From Halomonas sp. 54_146 (GTDB lineage: Bacteria; Pseudomonadota; Gammaproteobacteria; Pseudomonadales; Halomonadaceae), in assembly GCF_001507855.1 (NCBI RefSeq), contig NZ_LGEN01000033.1:1-41086 (forward strand): a stretch of DNA of 41,086 bases, in the 5' to 3' direction. Shown piece by piece: positions 15,322-24,297 of the stretch. The position numbers were made by a program, and so were the translations under genes. Position 1 is the stretch's first letter; the number at the start of each line of letters is the position of its first letter. The notes under the pieces were generated by a model. That model did not search any database. It was not told where the DNA came from and saw nothing but the letters and a program-made list of their open reading frames with translations.

Positions 15322-15942
15322 CTACGGCCGGCTAAACCGATAGCGCAGTTTAGGCAGCGTGCGAGCCACTGGGGGTAGGCGAGTGGCCATGATAAGAGCG
15401 CCAATAGCGGCGTACATGACCCACTCTTGCAGGTCGGCGCGCACTACCCAAAAGAAGTGCAGCAGCACTAACCCCAAAATGGCGTAGGAAAATTTGTGCA
15501 GCGGCTTCCAGCGTTTGCCAAGGCGCTTCATTGCCCAGCGGTTGGAGGTCGCGCCTAGTACCGCAAGGCCGATCAGCGCGATCATGCCGACGATAATGTA
15601 AGGCCGCTTCACTAACTCGCTACCCAGCAGCGCCCAGTTAAGCCCCAGGATAAACAACGCGTAGCTGAGCATATGCAGCGTGGCATAGGCGAGTGCCCAG
15701 AGGCCAAGCTGGCGACGAATCAGCGCAAAGCCTTTCCAGCGGGTGAGTTTGGTCAAGGGGGTAAGGCTTAACGTAAGCAGCAGCATCCATAACCCGCCAA
15801 TGCCGATATTCAGCAGTAAGTAGCGCCCCGGCTCGGGGCCAGCGGCGTTATTGGCCACCTGCCAGCCCCAGAATAGCAGCGGCGCTAGTGCGGCCAGAAA
15901 CACCGCCGCGCGCCACAGTAGCCATTTTTTCGGTGCTGCCAT
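15322..15942 (-). CDS. msrQ: MsrQ, heme-binding membrane subunit of MsrPQ
   Basis: A 206-residue inner-membrane cytochrome with six hydrophobic helices. Conserved histidines are in LAYATLHMLSYALF near residue 90 and LHKFSYAILGLVLLHFFWVVRADL near 148-172. It passes electrons from the respiratory quinone pool, or a flavin reductase, to periplasmic MsrP. The ATG overlaps the msrP stop by one base (TGATG), so the pair is translationally coupled. The order msrP-msrQ is the standard one. Confidence 0.95.
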   Translation of the reverse strand: MAAPKKWLLWRAAVFLAALAPLLFWGWQVANNAAGPEPGRYLLLNIGIGGLWMLLLTLSLTPLTKLTRWKGFALIRRQLGLWALAYATLHMLSYALFILGLNWALLGSELVKRPYIIVGMIALIGLAVLGATSNRWAMKRLGKRWKPLHKFSYAILGLVLLHFFWVVRADLQEWVMYAAIGALIMATRLPPVARTLPKLRYRFSRP

Positions 15943-16958
15943 CAGTAGTTTGCCCTCAAATCCAGCCCCGCATACATCTCAGCGACCTCGTCGGCGTAGC
16001 CGTTAAACATCAAGGTATCAATGGTATTGGGGTTAAACAGGCTGTTGGGCAGCCGCCGTTCGGTGGCTTGGCTCCAGCGGGGGTGATCCACTTCTGGATT
16101 CACGTTGGCGTAGAAGCCGTATTCATTGGGCGCAATGAGCTGCCAGGAGTTGACCGGCTGCTCTTCCACCAGCGAGATACGCACAATCGATTTGATGCTC
16201 TTAAATCCGTACTTCCAGGGCACGACTAATCGCAACGGCGCGCCGTTTTGGTTAGGCAGTTCGCGGCCGTACATACCCATGGCCAGCAGTGTTAAGGGGT
16301 TCATGGCTTCGTCTAGGCGCAGGCCTTCCACGTAGGGCCAGTCGATTATTGAGAATGATGAGCGCTGACCGCGCATTTGCTCCGGGTCTACTAGGGTTTC
16401 AAAACGCACGTATTTGGCTTTGCTGGTGGGCTCGGCGCGTTTGATTACCTCGGCCAGTGGAATACCCAACCAGGGGATCACCATCGACCATGCTTCTACG
16501 CAGCGCAGGCGGTAAATGCGTTCTTCAAACTGAGAGGGCTTGGCAAAATCTTCAAGTGCAAAACGCCCACCGTTGTTGACTTCGCCATCCACCACCACGC
16601 TCCAGGGCTGGGTTTCCATGCTGCCTGCATAGCGGGCGGGGTCAGACTTGCCAGAGCCAAACTCGTAGAAGTTGTTATAGCCACTGGCATCGTTATAGGG
16701 GGCGATTTTATCTTTTTCCGAGTCGTTTGGAGTGATCGCCCGCCACTGGGTGTCGCTGATTTTTTCTTTTAACCACTCCGGCGCGCTGCCTTCAGGAACA
16801 TCAGAGTAGTCGGCGTTAGCGCGGGCGTGGCCAGAAAGCGCAAGCCCAGCACCTAACCCTGCGATACCGCCGATAAAGCGCCGCCGGGAGAGGTAAATAG
16901 ATTCTGGCGTGACATCGGATTCGTGCAAGTCACTCGGTTTGGCAATTTTTATCAGCAT
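15942..16958 (-). CDS. msrP: MsrP, periplasmic molybdopterin methionine sulfoxide reductase
   Basis: A 338-residue catalytic subunit of the MsrPQ system, which reduces methionine sulfoxide in periplasmic proteins after oxidative or chlorine stress. A twin-arginine signal is clear (R25-R26-R27-F-I-G-G followed by a Gly/Ala-rich hydrophobic stretch and ARANA). The molybdenum-ligand cysteine is C153 in YRLRCVEAWSMVIPWLG. PLRLVVPWKYGFKSIKSI is the family signature near residue 245. AGGAGA precedes the ATG. First gene of the msrPQ operon. Confidence 0.95.
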   Translation of the reverse strand: MLIKIAKPSDLHESDVTPESIYLSRRRFIGGIAGLGAGLALSGHARANADYSDVPEGSAPEWLKEKISDTQWRAITPNDSEKDKIAPYNDASGYNNFYEFGSGKSDPARYAGSMETQPWSVVVDGEVNNGGRFALEDFAKPSQFEERIYRLRCVEAWSMVIPWLGIPLAEVIKRAEPTSKAKYVRFETLVDPEQMRGQRSSFSIIDWPYVEGLRLDEAMNPLTLLAMGMYGRELPNQNGAPLRLVVPWKYGFKSIKSIVRISLVEEQPVNSWQLIAPNEYGFYANVNPEVDHPRWSQATERRLPNSLFNPNTIDTLMFNGYADEVAEMYAGLDLRANY

Positions 16959-17278
16959 GGGATGTCTCCTGCTGGTTAGGCGTTAGGCTAGATAGGCTAT
17001 GAGCCGTTTTTTAAGAAGTGACGGTTCGACGCGTGAAACACTTAAAAAGTTCTACATAACTTGTCGTTAATAGCATTTAAAAACAAGTATTGGCGGCTCA
17101 GTTAGCATTCTACTCTGTCCAATTGCACGCTTGCTTGCTTCATTCAGCAAGGTGGTCTGTACTTTATTTTTCCACTGACCTGTTCTTCCATTGGTCTGTT
17201 CTTCCACTGACAAGGATGTCCCAGCTTACGGGCCTGTTGGTGGCCAACAAACGGCACGCCTCAAACAGTAAGGAATCT
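16959..17278. other. Intergenic region between msrP and the MscS gene
   Basis: No gene seen. It must hold the divergent promoters of msrPQ and the channel gene. It contains a 16-bp tandem repeat around 17171-17213 (tccactgacctgttct and variants). A ribosome site TAAGGA (17269-17274) serves the channel gene. Confidence 0.6.
17171..17213. repeat. 16-bp tandem repeat, about 2.7 copies
   Basis: Units starting at 17171, 17187 and 17203 share tccaYtgRYctgttct-like sequence. They lie 65-110 bp before the MscS-family start. Confidence 0.7.
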
Positions 17279-19005
17279 ATGAAAGCAATCAGCTCGTGGC
17301 TCGCATGGGGTGTGTTGGTGATGGCGCTGGCCTTTTCCAGCCTATGCGCGGCGCAAACTCAAGGAGAAGAGAGTGACAACAATCGATGGTTTACCGTCGA
17401 TTCGTTAAATACGGGGCTGGGTGCCCCCCAGAGGAAGCGAGCCGGGTAACGCCGCGGGAATCGATAAGAAGTTTTCTAAAGCTAACGGAGCAAGAAGAGT
17501 ATGCGGCCGCGGCTCACATGCTCAACCTTTCTGAATTTTCTGAAGATGAACAGCGCGAGCAGGGTAGCGAGCTCGCCCGGCAGCTGGCAGAGATTTTTCA
17601 ACGCGGCGAGTGGCTTAGCGTTTCTGACCTGCCCGGCCGGGAAGACGCTGTGATTGAAGACCCCACGGGACAAAACCCGCGCGTTGGCGAAACACGCCGC
17701 AATGTTGAGGTGTCATCCTTAAAAGCCGACGGAGAAACCTACGATATTCGCTTGGGCAGATACCGTGTGGGTGACCAGGAACCGGTCTGGCTGATTATGC
17801 CTATCAGCGTATCGTATATTCCGGTGCTGTATGAGCAGTATGGCCCCTCGATGCTGGAAAGCTATATTCCAAAGCGCTTGCAGGCATCGTTTGGCATCCT
17901 GAAAATTTGGGAGTGGATCGCTATTCCGGTCTTCTTGCTGTTCATTGCGATGGTTGGGTGGGGGGTTCACCGCTTGATCATGTTGATGTCGAAATGGCTG
18001 CCTTCGGGGATGTCAAGCATTTTTGCCAGTCAAATTGGCATGCCGGCGGCGCTGATTGCGATGTCGCTGGTCACCCAGACGGTGCTGGATTATGTGGTGT
18101 CGTTTTCCGCGGTTGCGACCACCACCTTTCGTGTTCTGTTAATCAGCGTTTTAGCCTGGGGAGTGGGCACGATTGCGTTGCGCCTCGTCGATACCATTAT
18201 GCTGCGTTTGACGCGTCGTATTGTGGGCGAAATCGATGATACCAAACCCAGGGACGAGCGCAGGCTACTGACCTCACTGTATGCGTTGCGCCGGGTCATT
18301 ATTCTGATCACCGTAACCGGCGTATCCATCTACATACTGGGTCAGATTCAGCTCTTCGAAACGCTTGGCTTATCCATTCTGGCTTCTGCAAGCGTCCTGG
18401 CTGTATTAGTGGGGGTGGCGGGTCAAACGGTACTTGGTAATATTCTCGCTTCCTTTCAGTTGTCGTTTGCCAAGCCCATTCGTATTGGTGATCTGGTGGT
18501 TTTTGAAGGCGAGTGGTGCTATGTGGAAGGCATCTTTTATACCTTTATTCGGCTGAGGTCATGGGATGAGCGGCGATTGATTGTGCCGGTCACGTATTTT
18601 ACGTCTAAGCCTTTCGATAATTTGTCGGTAAAGAGCACCAAGATGTATCGCTCGCTAGCGCTGACGCTTCACTTAAGTGCTGATATAGGGCTGTTAAGAG
18701 ATAAATTCCTCGAATTCGCCAAAGAGGAAGAGAGCATTATTGAGCACCATAAACTGCTCTGTTACGTGACGGCTCAAGTGGGAACAGCGCAAACTGTCAC
18801 CTGTTACCTTATGACGTCCGACCCGTTAGCGGGTTGGACAGCAGAAATGAATGTGCGCGAAAAACTGTTGGCCTTTATCCGCGATAACCATCCCGAGTGG
18901 TGGCCACGAGAGATCGTGGTTATCAGTCATGAAGATATCGCCCGTGGGGCGCAAGGCAAAGGCTCGGCGGATCCAGATAGTGATGAGGTAAAGCCATCGC
19001 AATAG
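17279..19005 (+). CDS. MscS-family mechanosensitive channel, frame broken near 5' end
   Basis: A roughly 575-residue MscS-type channel. The ATG at 17279 (after TAAGGA) gives a clear signal peptide (MKAISSWLAWGVLVMALAFS, then LCAAQ) and the mature start NRWFTVDSLNTGLGAP. The frame then fails inside a run of six C (17424-17429). One more C would continue smoothly into PPEEASRVTPRESIRSFLKL in the next frame, which stays open to 19005. The rest has a periplasmic domain, four to five membrane helices (about 17910-18430) and the pore/beta domain ASASVLAVLVGVAGQTVLGNILASF, then PIRIGDLVVFEGEWCYVEG. It would release osmolytes on hypo-osmotic shock. Either a mutation, a sequencing slip or phase variation explains the break. 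Confidence 0.8.
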
Positions 19006-19045
19006 AGAGCCATCATGCAGCGGAAGGTACCGCTGCTTTCTCGTG

Positions 19046-19081
19046 AATAGCAAATTGCTATAAATAGCAAATTGCTATAAA
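19046..19081. promoter_or_regulatory. Doubled palindrome, operator candidate of higBA
   Basis: The 13-bp near-palindrome tagcaaattgcta occurs at 19048-19060 and again at 19065-19077, a 17-bp tandem duplication. A TATAAA (19076-19081) directly follows. The HTH antitoxin HigA typically represses its operon through such palindromes; that role here is inferred. Confidence 0.65.
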
Positions 19082-19108
19082 GTAGCCATATAAATGAGGA
19101 TCCTGCTA

Positions 19109-19399
19109 GTGCACGTCATCACACAGAAGCGTATTTGGGAGGCTATAGGAGAAAACCCAAATACTGCCACTGCTCTAGAAGCGTGGTACCGGCTGATGAA
19201 GTCTAACGATCCAAAAGATTTCAATACAATGAAAGCGCTATTCCCAGCCACTGATAAAGTGGGAAACTTTCACGTTTTTGATATAGGTGGCAACAAGCTG
19301 AGGTTAATCGCTGTTGTTCATTATCAGAGCAAAAAAGTATTTATCCGCCATATCCTTGATCATAAAGAGTATGACAAAGGTAAGTGGAAAAAGGAGTGA
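19109..19399 (+). CDS. higB: HigB-family toxin
   Basis: A 96-residue mRNA interferase-type toxin of the HigB branch of the RelE superfamily. Signatures are HVITQKRIWEAIGENPNTATALEAWYRLMK at the N-terminus, FDIGGNKLRLIAVVHYQSKKVFIRHILDHKEYDK in the core, and the final basic KGKWKKE. A GTG start at 19109 fits the ribosome site GAGGA (19096-19100) and the family N-terminus (MHVI). An ATG 15 bases upstream would overlap that site. The toxin gene precedes the antitoxin gene, the usual higBA order, with two bases between them. Confidence 0.88.
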   Translation: MHVITQKRIWEAIGENPNTATALEAWYRLMKSNDPKDFNTMKALFPATDKVGNFHVFDIGGNKLRLIAVVHYQSKKVFIRHILDHKEYDKGKWKKE

Positions 19400-19401
19400 C
19401 T

Positions 19402-19833
19402 ATGCACGCACTCGTTGAACAAGCGACCCAACACTGGGTTTATCTTGCCCCTCTTCTTAGCGATCCACGTACCGAAGCTGAATATGATGCCCGGGTTGAG
19501 GCGCTTGATGAGATTCTTGATCTTGTCGGTGACGATGAGTCTCACCCCCTTGCCGGTCTGGCGAATCGCTTGGGTGATATCATTGAATCCTATGATGAAG
19601 CACATCGCCCGATGCCTGAGGTGTCTGGAAGTGAGGTGCTTCGCTACCTTATGCAAGAGCATGGAATAGCGCAGAGCGAACTACCTGAAGTTGGTGCTCA
19701 ATCGGTGGTATCTGAAGTTCTCAATGGACGCCGCAAGCTAAACTGGCGGCAAATCTGCGAGCTTTCGGAGCGGTTTGGCATTGCCACCGACTCGTTCAAA
19801 GACCCCAGGAAAAAGCCGCACGTTTTGACTTAA
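19402..19833 (+). CDS. higA: HigA-family antitoxin (XRE-type HTH)
   Basis: A 143-residue antitoxin. The N-terminal part has acidic helices (RTEAEYDARVEALDEILDLVGDDESHPLAGLANRLGDIIESYDEAH) and the C-terminal part is a lambda-repressor-like HTH (VLRYLMQEHGIAQSELPEVGAQSVVSEVLNGRRKLNWRQICELSERFGI). This is the layout of the large HigA antitoxins that pair with HigB. AAGGAG (19391-19396) lies in the end of higB before the ATG at 19402. Its stop is only a few bases from the stop of the oppositely oriented, truncated aas-like gene, marking the edge of the inserted module. Confidence 0.9.
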   Translation: MHALVEQATQHWVYLAPLLSDPRTEAEYDARVEALDEILDLVGDDESHPLAGLANRLGDIIESYDEAHRPMPEVSGSEVLRYLMQEHGIAQSELPEVGAQSVVSEVLNGRRKLNWRQICELSERFGIATDSFKDPRKKPHVLT

Positions 19834-19841
19834 TAAAAGCC

Positions 19842-22800
19842 TCAGAGTGTGCCGCGGCCAATTAGCGTTAAGAAACCGTCTTTATCGATTAACCCTTTGT
19901 CACCTGTTACGAACCAGTAATGGCCATCTATCTCGCGTAGTGCCTGGGCAGTACGCTTGGCGTCGTTGAGGTAGCCTTGCATTACCTGGGGGCCGCTAAT
20001 CAATATCAGGCCTGGTTCGCCGGTGGGCTGTTCTGCGTAACTTATGGGGTCGACAATTTTGAAGCTGGTGCCGGGCAGTGGCATGCCTACGGTGCCTAGT
20101 TGACTGCCTTGCTGAAGATTCACTGAGGCGACGGGCCCAATTTCAGTGGCACCGTAACCTTCATAAATAGGCTTATGGAATTTCAGTGCAAAGCTTGAGC
20201 GCACGTTTTCGTCGAGCTTTTCTGCCCCTGCCACGACCACCCTTAAGCTTTCCAGCATTGGCGGATGGACGTTAGGGCTGCCTACAAACACAGACAGAAA
20301 GCTTGGGGTGCCTAACATGACGGTGGCTTTGTACCTGGCAATGGCGCTTGCTATGCCGTGGGCATCGTTTGGTTCGGCGTGAGACACCAGCGGCAACCCT
20401 TCAATTAACGGCAGCAGTTGCGTCACCGTGAAACCAAAGGCGTGGTACAGCGGCAGCGACCCCATCACTACATCGTCACTTTGAGTATTAAGCACATCGG
20501 AGGTCTGCTTAATGTTCGCCATTAGGTTGCGATGGCTCAGCATGACGCCGTTGGGCTGGTCTTCACTGTCGCTTGAAAACAGGATAGCCGCCGTGGCGCT
20601 GGTGTCGTTGGCGCGACAAAAGCAGCGTTGTAACACCCATGCGGGCAGTAAACGCACGGCCACCCAGGTACTCAAGCGTTCGGCCTTGCTAATTGAGGCT
20701 TGCAGGGTTTCCAGGTACACCACCTGCTGGTTACTCAATAGCTGGCTCACGTTTAGCCCACGCTGCTCAAGTTTCTCCACAAAGTGGCGTGAGGTGAAGA
20801 CTGTTTCGATGGCTGCCTGGGAAAGGGTGAAAGCAAACGCCGCCTGGGTAGTCGTGTGATTGAGATTGACCACCGTTTTGCCTGCCAACAGCGTGGCCAT
20901 ATTGGCGATAACCCCGTCACTGCTGGTGGGCAGCAGCAGGCCAACGTTTTGACCAGGGTTAAGCGTGCGGATACGCTTCGCCATCATTACGCCGGCGGTG
21001 AGTGCTTGGCTGGCGGTGAGTGAATGACCTTGAGTGTCCACTAGAGCACGTTCACTGGGGCGGCGCTTAACGCTTTGAATCCAGGCGGCAGGTAGCGTGG
21101 GTAACTCGGCCATGGCCAACTGCCAGGAGCGGGTTGCTTGCTCAAAAATGCGCCGTTTGAGTACATCAGGGGGAGTATCTTTGGGCAGCTGAGTGCCAAA
21201 GGCGACCACGACTGAGCGGTGCAGTGGTGAATTGCGTAACTCCTTTATTTTGCTTGAGGAGCGTGAAAACTGGCTGCCCCACAGGCCACGTAGGTAGAAG
21301 GGGACGATAGTGACGTCAGGGTTGGCCATCTTGCAGGCGCGTTCATAGCCACGGCGGAACTCACCTAACTGACCGTTACTGCTAATGGCTCCTTCCGGGA
21401 ACAGGCATACCACTTCACCGGCATTTAACTGATCGGCAACATCGGCTAATGCCTTATCTGCGCCGGCACCACGCTCAATAGGAATACAGCCTAGGGCCTT
21501 AAAGAACCAACGCAGGTACCAGCGCTGATAAACGCTTTTCAGCATGACAAAGCGAACGGGCCGGGGGCTGGCGATCTGTACCATTGCCCAGTCCACCCAA
21601 CTGATGTGATTACCCAGCAGCAAAACGCCCCCTTGAGCGGGCAGGTTCTCTAGCCCGTGTACCTCTACACGGTAGCGGCGGGTCAGCAAAAAGCTGAGTA
21701 GAAAGCGCACCAGGCTTTGGGGCAGTTTAAAGACGGTATAGCCGCCACCTATCATCGCCACCGAGGCAATGAGCAGCAGCAAGTAGTGGCTATCGACACC
21801 CGCTAAAGCGAACAGCGCCGTGAGCAGTAAAAAGCTCAGCATGGCGATGTTCTGAATCCAGTTATTGGCCGCTAACACCGTGCCTAGCTCGTGGTCGGCG
21901 GCGTGGAACTGAATCAGCGCATTGAGTGGCACAATAAACAGCCCGCCCATCATGCCAATAAACACAAAGTTCACTGCTTGGCTGAAAGGAGTAGTGAATA
22001 GCGGCAGGCACCATAGCCCGATGGCCACGCCTAAAGCGCCAACCGGCACTAGCCCGGTTTCTATACGGTTGTGGGAAAGCTTGCTGGCTAGCATGGAACC
22101 CATCGCAATGCCGATACCGCTGGCAGCGAGGATGCCCTGCAGCACCAAGGTGTTATCAATGCTGAGTGCATCTTTGGCATAGGCGGGAAAGGCGGCCAGC
22201 AGCACTTGGCCTACCGACCAGAAAGTGGCGAGGCCGATAATCGAAAGCCTGAGTACTGGCTGGCGCGCAATGATGCGCAGGTTATCTTTCAGGGCGGCAC
22301 CCTTAATGTAGCGCTGCCACGTTAACGGTGTGTTGGGTTGCATGGTGCTATCCAGCCCAAGGCGATAAAGCGACACCACTTGGAGCGCGCTATTGAGCAC
22401 CAGTAGCCAGCCTAAGGGGGCAATGTGGCGTAATAGCTGCGCTGGGGTTTGCTCAGCAGGGGTGATCCAGGTTTCAAATAGCGCGGTAAACGCCAGCGTG
22501 CCAGCTAAAATAGCGCCCATGGTGATGGCTTGAACGAGGCCGTTGGCCTCCGCCAAGCGCGGCTTACCAAACAGCCTTTTTACCAAGCCATACTTGGCCG
22601 GCGAGTAGAAAGCTGACTGAATCGCCAGCAGCAGTGTCATCGCGAAGGCCAGCCAGAACCAACCTTGATAGTAGGCGGCAGTAATGCCCAGGGAAATCGC
22701 CACGGCTGCCCAGGCAGAGATGCGCATGACACGCACCTTAGGGTAGCTATCCGCCACGTGGCCTGCTGGGCTAAATAGCACGATAAAGGGGAGTAGGATT

Positions 22801-22961
22801 AACCCGTTCACTAAAGCAGTGAGCACCACTTGGGCGGTGCCATCGTAGCTTTTGAAGACCGTGTTTTGAATCACGATCTTATGCCCTAAATCCACAAAGG
22901 CATTGAGAAATATAGCAATAAGATAGGGCCAAGCACCCTTCATGTGCAGCAATCTTTGCAT
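19842..22961 (-). CDS. aas: LplT-Aas-type fusion (MFS + acyltransferase + acyl-ACP ligase), 3' truncated
   Basis: A 1039-residue three-part protein for recycling lysophospholipids. Residues 1 to about 400 form an MFS/LplT-like flippase. Residues about 425-610 form a PlsC-type acyltransferase with GNHISWVDWAM (HxxxxD) and FPEGAISSNG. The rest is an AMP-binding ligase domain with GYGATEIGPVASVN, ending abruptly after TGDKGLIDKDGFLTLIGRG. Family members continue about 100 residues past this A8 motif, including the catalytic lysine, so the C-terminal subdomain is missing. The phosphate loop also looks unusual (SSDSEDQPNGV in place of an SGSEGxPKGV pattern). The truncation lies nine bases from the higA stop. 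Transport and acyl transfer may survive while acyl activation is probably lost (inference). Confidence 0.88.
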   Translation of the reverse strand: MQRLLHMKGAWPYLIAIFLNAFVDLGHKIVIQNTVFKSYDGTAQVVLTALVNGLILLPFIVLFSPAGHVADSYPKVRVMRISAWAAVAISLGITAAYYQGWFWLAFAMTLLLAIQSAFYSPAKYGLVKRLFGKPRLAEANGLVQAITMGAILAGTLAFTALFETWITPAEQTPAQLLRHIAPLGWLLVLNSALQVVSLYRLGLDSTMQPNTPLTWQRYIKGAALKDNLRIIARQPVLRLSIIGLATFWSVGQVLLAAFPAYAKDALSIDNTLVLQGILAASGIGIAMGSMLASKLSHNRIETGLVPVGALGVAIGLWCLPLFTTPFSQAVNFVFIGMMGGLFIVPLNALIQFHAADHELGTVLAANNWIQNIAMLSFLLLTALFALAGVDSHYLLLLIASVAMIGGGYTVFKLPQSLVRFLLSFLLTRRYRVEVHGLENLPAQGGVLLLGNHISWVDWAMVQIASPRPVRFVMLKSVYQRWYLRWFFKALGCIPIERGAGADKALADVADQLNAGEVVCLFPEGAISSNGQLGEFRRGYERACKMANPDVTIVPFYLRGLWGSQFSRSSSKIKELRNSPLHRSVVVAFGTQLPKDTPPDVLKRRIFEQATRSWQLAMAELPTLPAAWIQSVKRRPSERALVDTQGHSLTASQALTAGVMMAKRIRTLNPGQNVGLLLPTSSDGVIANMATLLAGKTVVNLNHTTTQAAFAFTLSQAAIETVFTSRHFVEKLEQRGLNVSQLLSNQQVVYLETLQASISKAERLSTWVAVRLLPAWVLQRCFCRANDTSATAAILFSSDSEDQPNGVMLSHRNLMANIKQTSDVLNTQSDDVVMGSLPLYHAFGFTVTQLLPLIEGLPLVSHAEPNDAHGIASAIARYKATVMLGTPSFLSVFVGSPNVHPPMLESLRVVVAGAEKLDENVRSSFALKFHKPIYEGYGATEIGPVASVNLQQGSQLGTVGMPLPGTSFKIVDPISYAEQPTGEPGLILISGPQVMQGYLNDAKRTAQALREIDGHYWFVTGDKGLIDKDGFLTLIGRGTL

Positions 22962-23038
22962 CGTGTGTTAGCCTTTGCAGTGCCTGAATATCATCGTGCT
23001 GTCTGCGTCTTACGTTCTAAGTCGCACATTTCGCTAAC

Positions 23039-23062
23039 GTTCTTATCAATGTTCTTATCAAT
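23039..23062. repeat. 12-bp tandem duplication upstream of rlmA
   Basis: Gttcttatcaat is repeated exactly twice (23039-23050, 23051-23062), ending 14 bases before the rlmA start, in the divergent promoter space shared with the aas-type gene. Confidence 0.8.
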
Positions 23063-23076
23063 ATGATGAAATACCT

Positions 23077-23964
23077 ATGAGCATAATAACCCCTTTTCAA
23101 GCGCTGGCTTGCCCGCTGGATGGCGAGCCGTTAGCGCTAACGGGCAGCGTTTGGCGTTGTGCGGCCGGGCATAGTTTTGATATCGCCAAGCAGGGTTACG
23201 TGAACCTGCTGCCGGTGCAACACAAACGCTCCCACGACCCGGGCGATAGCAAGGCCATGGTGGCCGCTCGCCAGCGTTTTCTCGGTGCTGGTTACTACCA
23301 GCCAATTGCTGATGCAGTGAGTGATGCCGTATTTAGCCACGCAGGAAGCCAACATCCAACTAATGAACCCCTTAGCTGCCTGGATGCCGGCTGTGGTGAA
23401 GGCTATTATCTGCGTCAGTTAGCCCATGCTGGCCAATTAGCCAACGCTGCGCCAAATTCGCTGCCGCTTTCATTAATAGGATTGGATATTTCTAAGTGGG
23501 CAGTGCTGGCGGCCGCTAAGCAGGATAATAAACAGGCACCGCTAAGCAGCTGGGTCGTGGGTAGTAATGCGCACATACCGGTGCAGACGGAAACGCTGGA
23601 TAGCGTGCTGTGTATGTTTGGCTTTCCGGTATTAATCGAGTTTGCCCGTGTGCTGAGAACCGGAGGCTTACTACTGCAGGTTGAGGCGGGGCCCAATCAC
23701 TTGAGGGAGCTGCGGGAAGTTATCTATCCTACGTTAAAGCCTGAACGCTCGACCGAGACAGAGGTGCTGGAAGGGTTTATTCACCATAGCAGCGAGAGAG
23801 TAAGCTACCCGCTTGCGCTAAACGGAAGTGACGCAATTGCCGATCTGTTGGCGATGACGCCGCATCTTTACAGAGCCAGCGCTGAGGGGCGTGCTCGCGC
23901 AGCGGCACTTGAAATGCTGTCCGTGACGGTGGATGCACGAATTGTAATATATACGCGAATATAA
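23077..23964 (+). CDS. rlmA: RlmA, 23S rRNA (guanine-N1)-methyltransferase
   Basis: A 295-residue SAM-dependent methyltransferase that modifies G745 of 23S rRNA. The N-terminal zinc-ribbon region is followed by the highly conserved FDIAKQGYVNLLPVQHKRSHDPGDSKAMVAARQRFL. The SAM-binding motif LDAGCGEGYYLRQL lies near residue 103. The zinc ligands of E. coli RlmA (Cys-x2-Cys-x12-Cys-x3-His) are here C12, D15, C28 and H32, so the second Cys is replaced by Asp. The gene is divergent from the aas-type gene and ends before a strong hairpin. Confidence 0.94.
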   Translation: MSIITPFQALACPLDGEPLALTGSVWRCAAGHSFDIAKQGYVNLLPVQHKRSHDPGDSKAMVAARQRFLGAGYYQPIADAVSDAVFSHAGSQHPTNEPLSCLDAGCGEGYYLRQLAHAGQLANAAPNSLPLSLIGLDISKWAVLAAAKQDNKQAPLSSWVVGSNAHIPVQTETLDSVLCMFGFPVLIEFARVLRTGGLLLQVEAGPNHLRELREVIYPTLKPERSTETEVLEGFIHHSSERVSYPLALNGSDAIADLLAMTPHLYRASAEGRARAAALEMLSVTVDARIVIYTRI

Positions 23965-24003
23965 GAGAGGGGCGCAAACGCAGCTTTAGTATGCTCCCAA
24001 CGC

Positions 24004-24052
24004 AACAAGGCCCGCGTAAGCGGGCCTTGTTATCCGAACCTCGGGAGGTTCG
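24004..24052. terminator. Double hairpin between rlmA and the cold-shock gene
   Basis: A perfect 12-bp stem (24004-24015 with 24020-24031) closed by a GTAA tetraloop is followed at once by a second inverted repeat, cgaacctc/gaggttcg (24035-24042, 24045-24052). It lies between two convergent genes and probably terminates both. T-runs are short, so the strength is uncertain. Confidence 0.7.
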
Positions 24053-24090
24053 AGCAAATTCTAAATCTTTAAGCCTTGAGAGGCTTGGAC

Positions 24091-24297
24091 TTAGGAAATT
24101 TGCTTGATGTTAGAAGCCTGAAGGCCTTTCTTACCCTGGGTAACGTCAAAAGAAACGTTAGCGCCTTCTTGAAGGGTTTTGAAGCCGTCGGACTGAATTT
24201 CAGAGAAATGGGCAAACAGGTCATCGCCGCCGTCAGAAGGAGCAATAAAACCGAAGCCTTTAGTATCGTTGAACCACTTAACTGTGCCAGTAGACAT
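24091..24297 (-). CDS. Cold-shock protein (CspA family)
   Basis: A 68-residue single OB-fold cold-shock protein that binds single-stranded RNA/DNA. Both RNA-binding motifs are intact: KGFGFI (RNP1) and DLFAHF (RNP2), inside the standard sequence [18 protein letters not shown]. The ATG at 24297 is preceded by AAGGAT; an upstream extension of 27 codons has no such site and is rejected. A long upstream region may give an extended 5' leader, as many csp mRNAs have. Confidence 0.95.
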   Translation of the reverse strand: MSTGTVKWFNDTKGFGFIAPSDGGDDLFAHFSEIQSDGFKTLQEGANVSFDVTQGKKGLQASNIKQIS

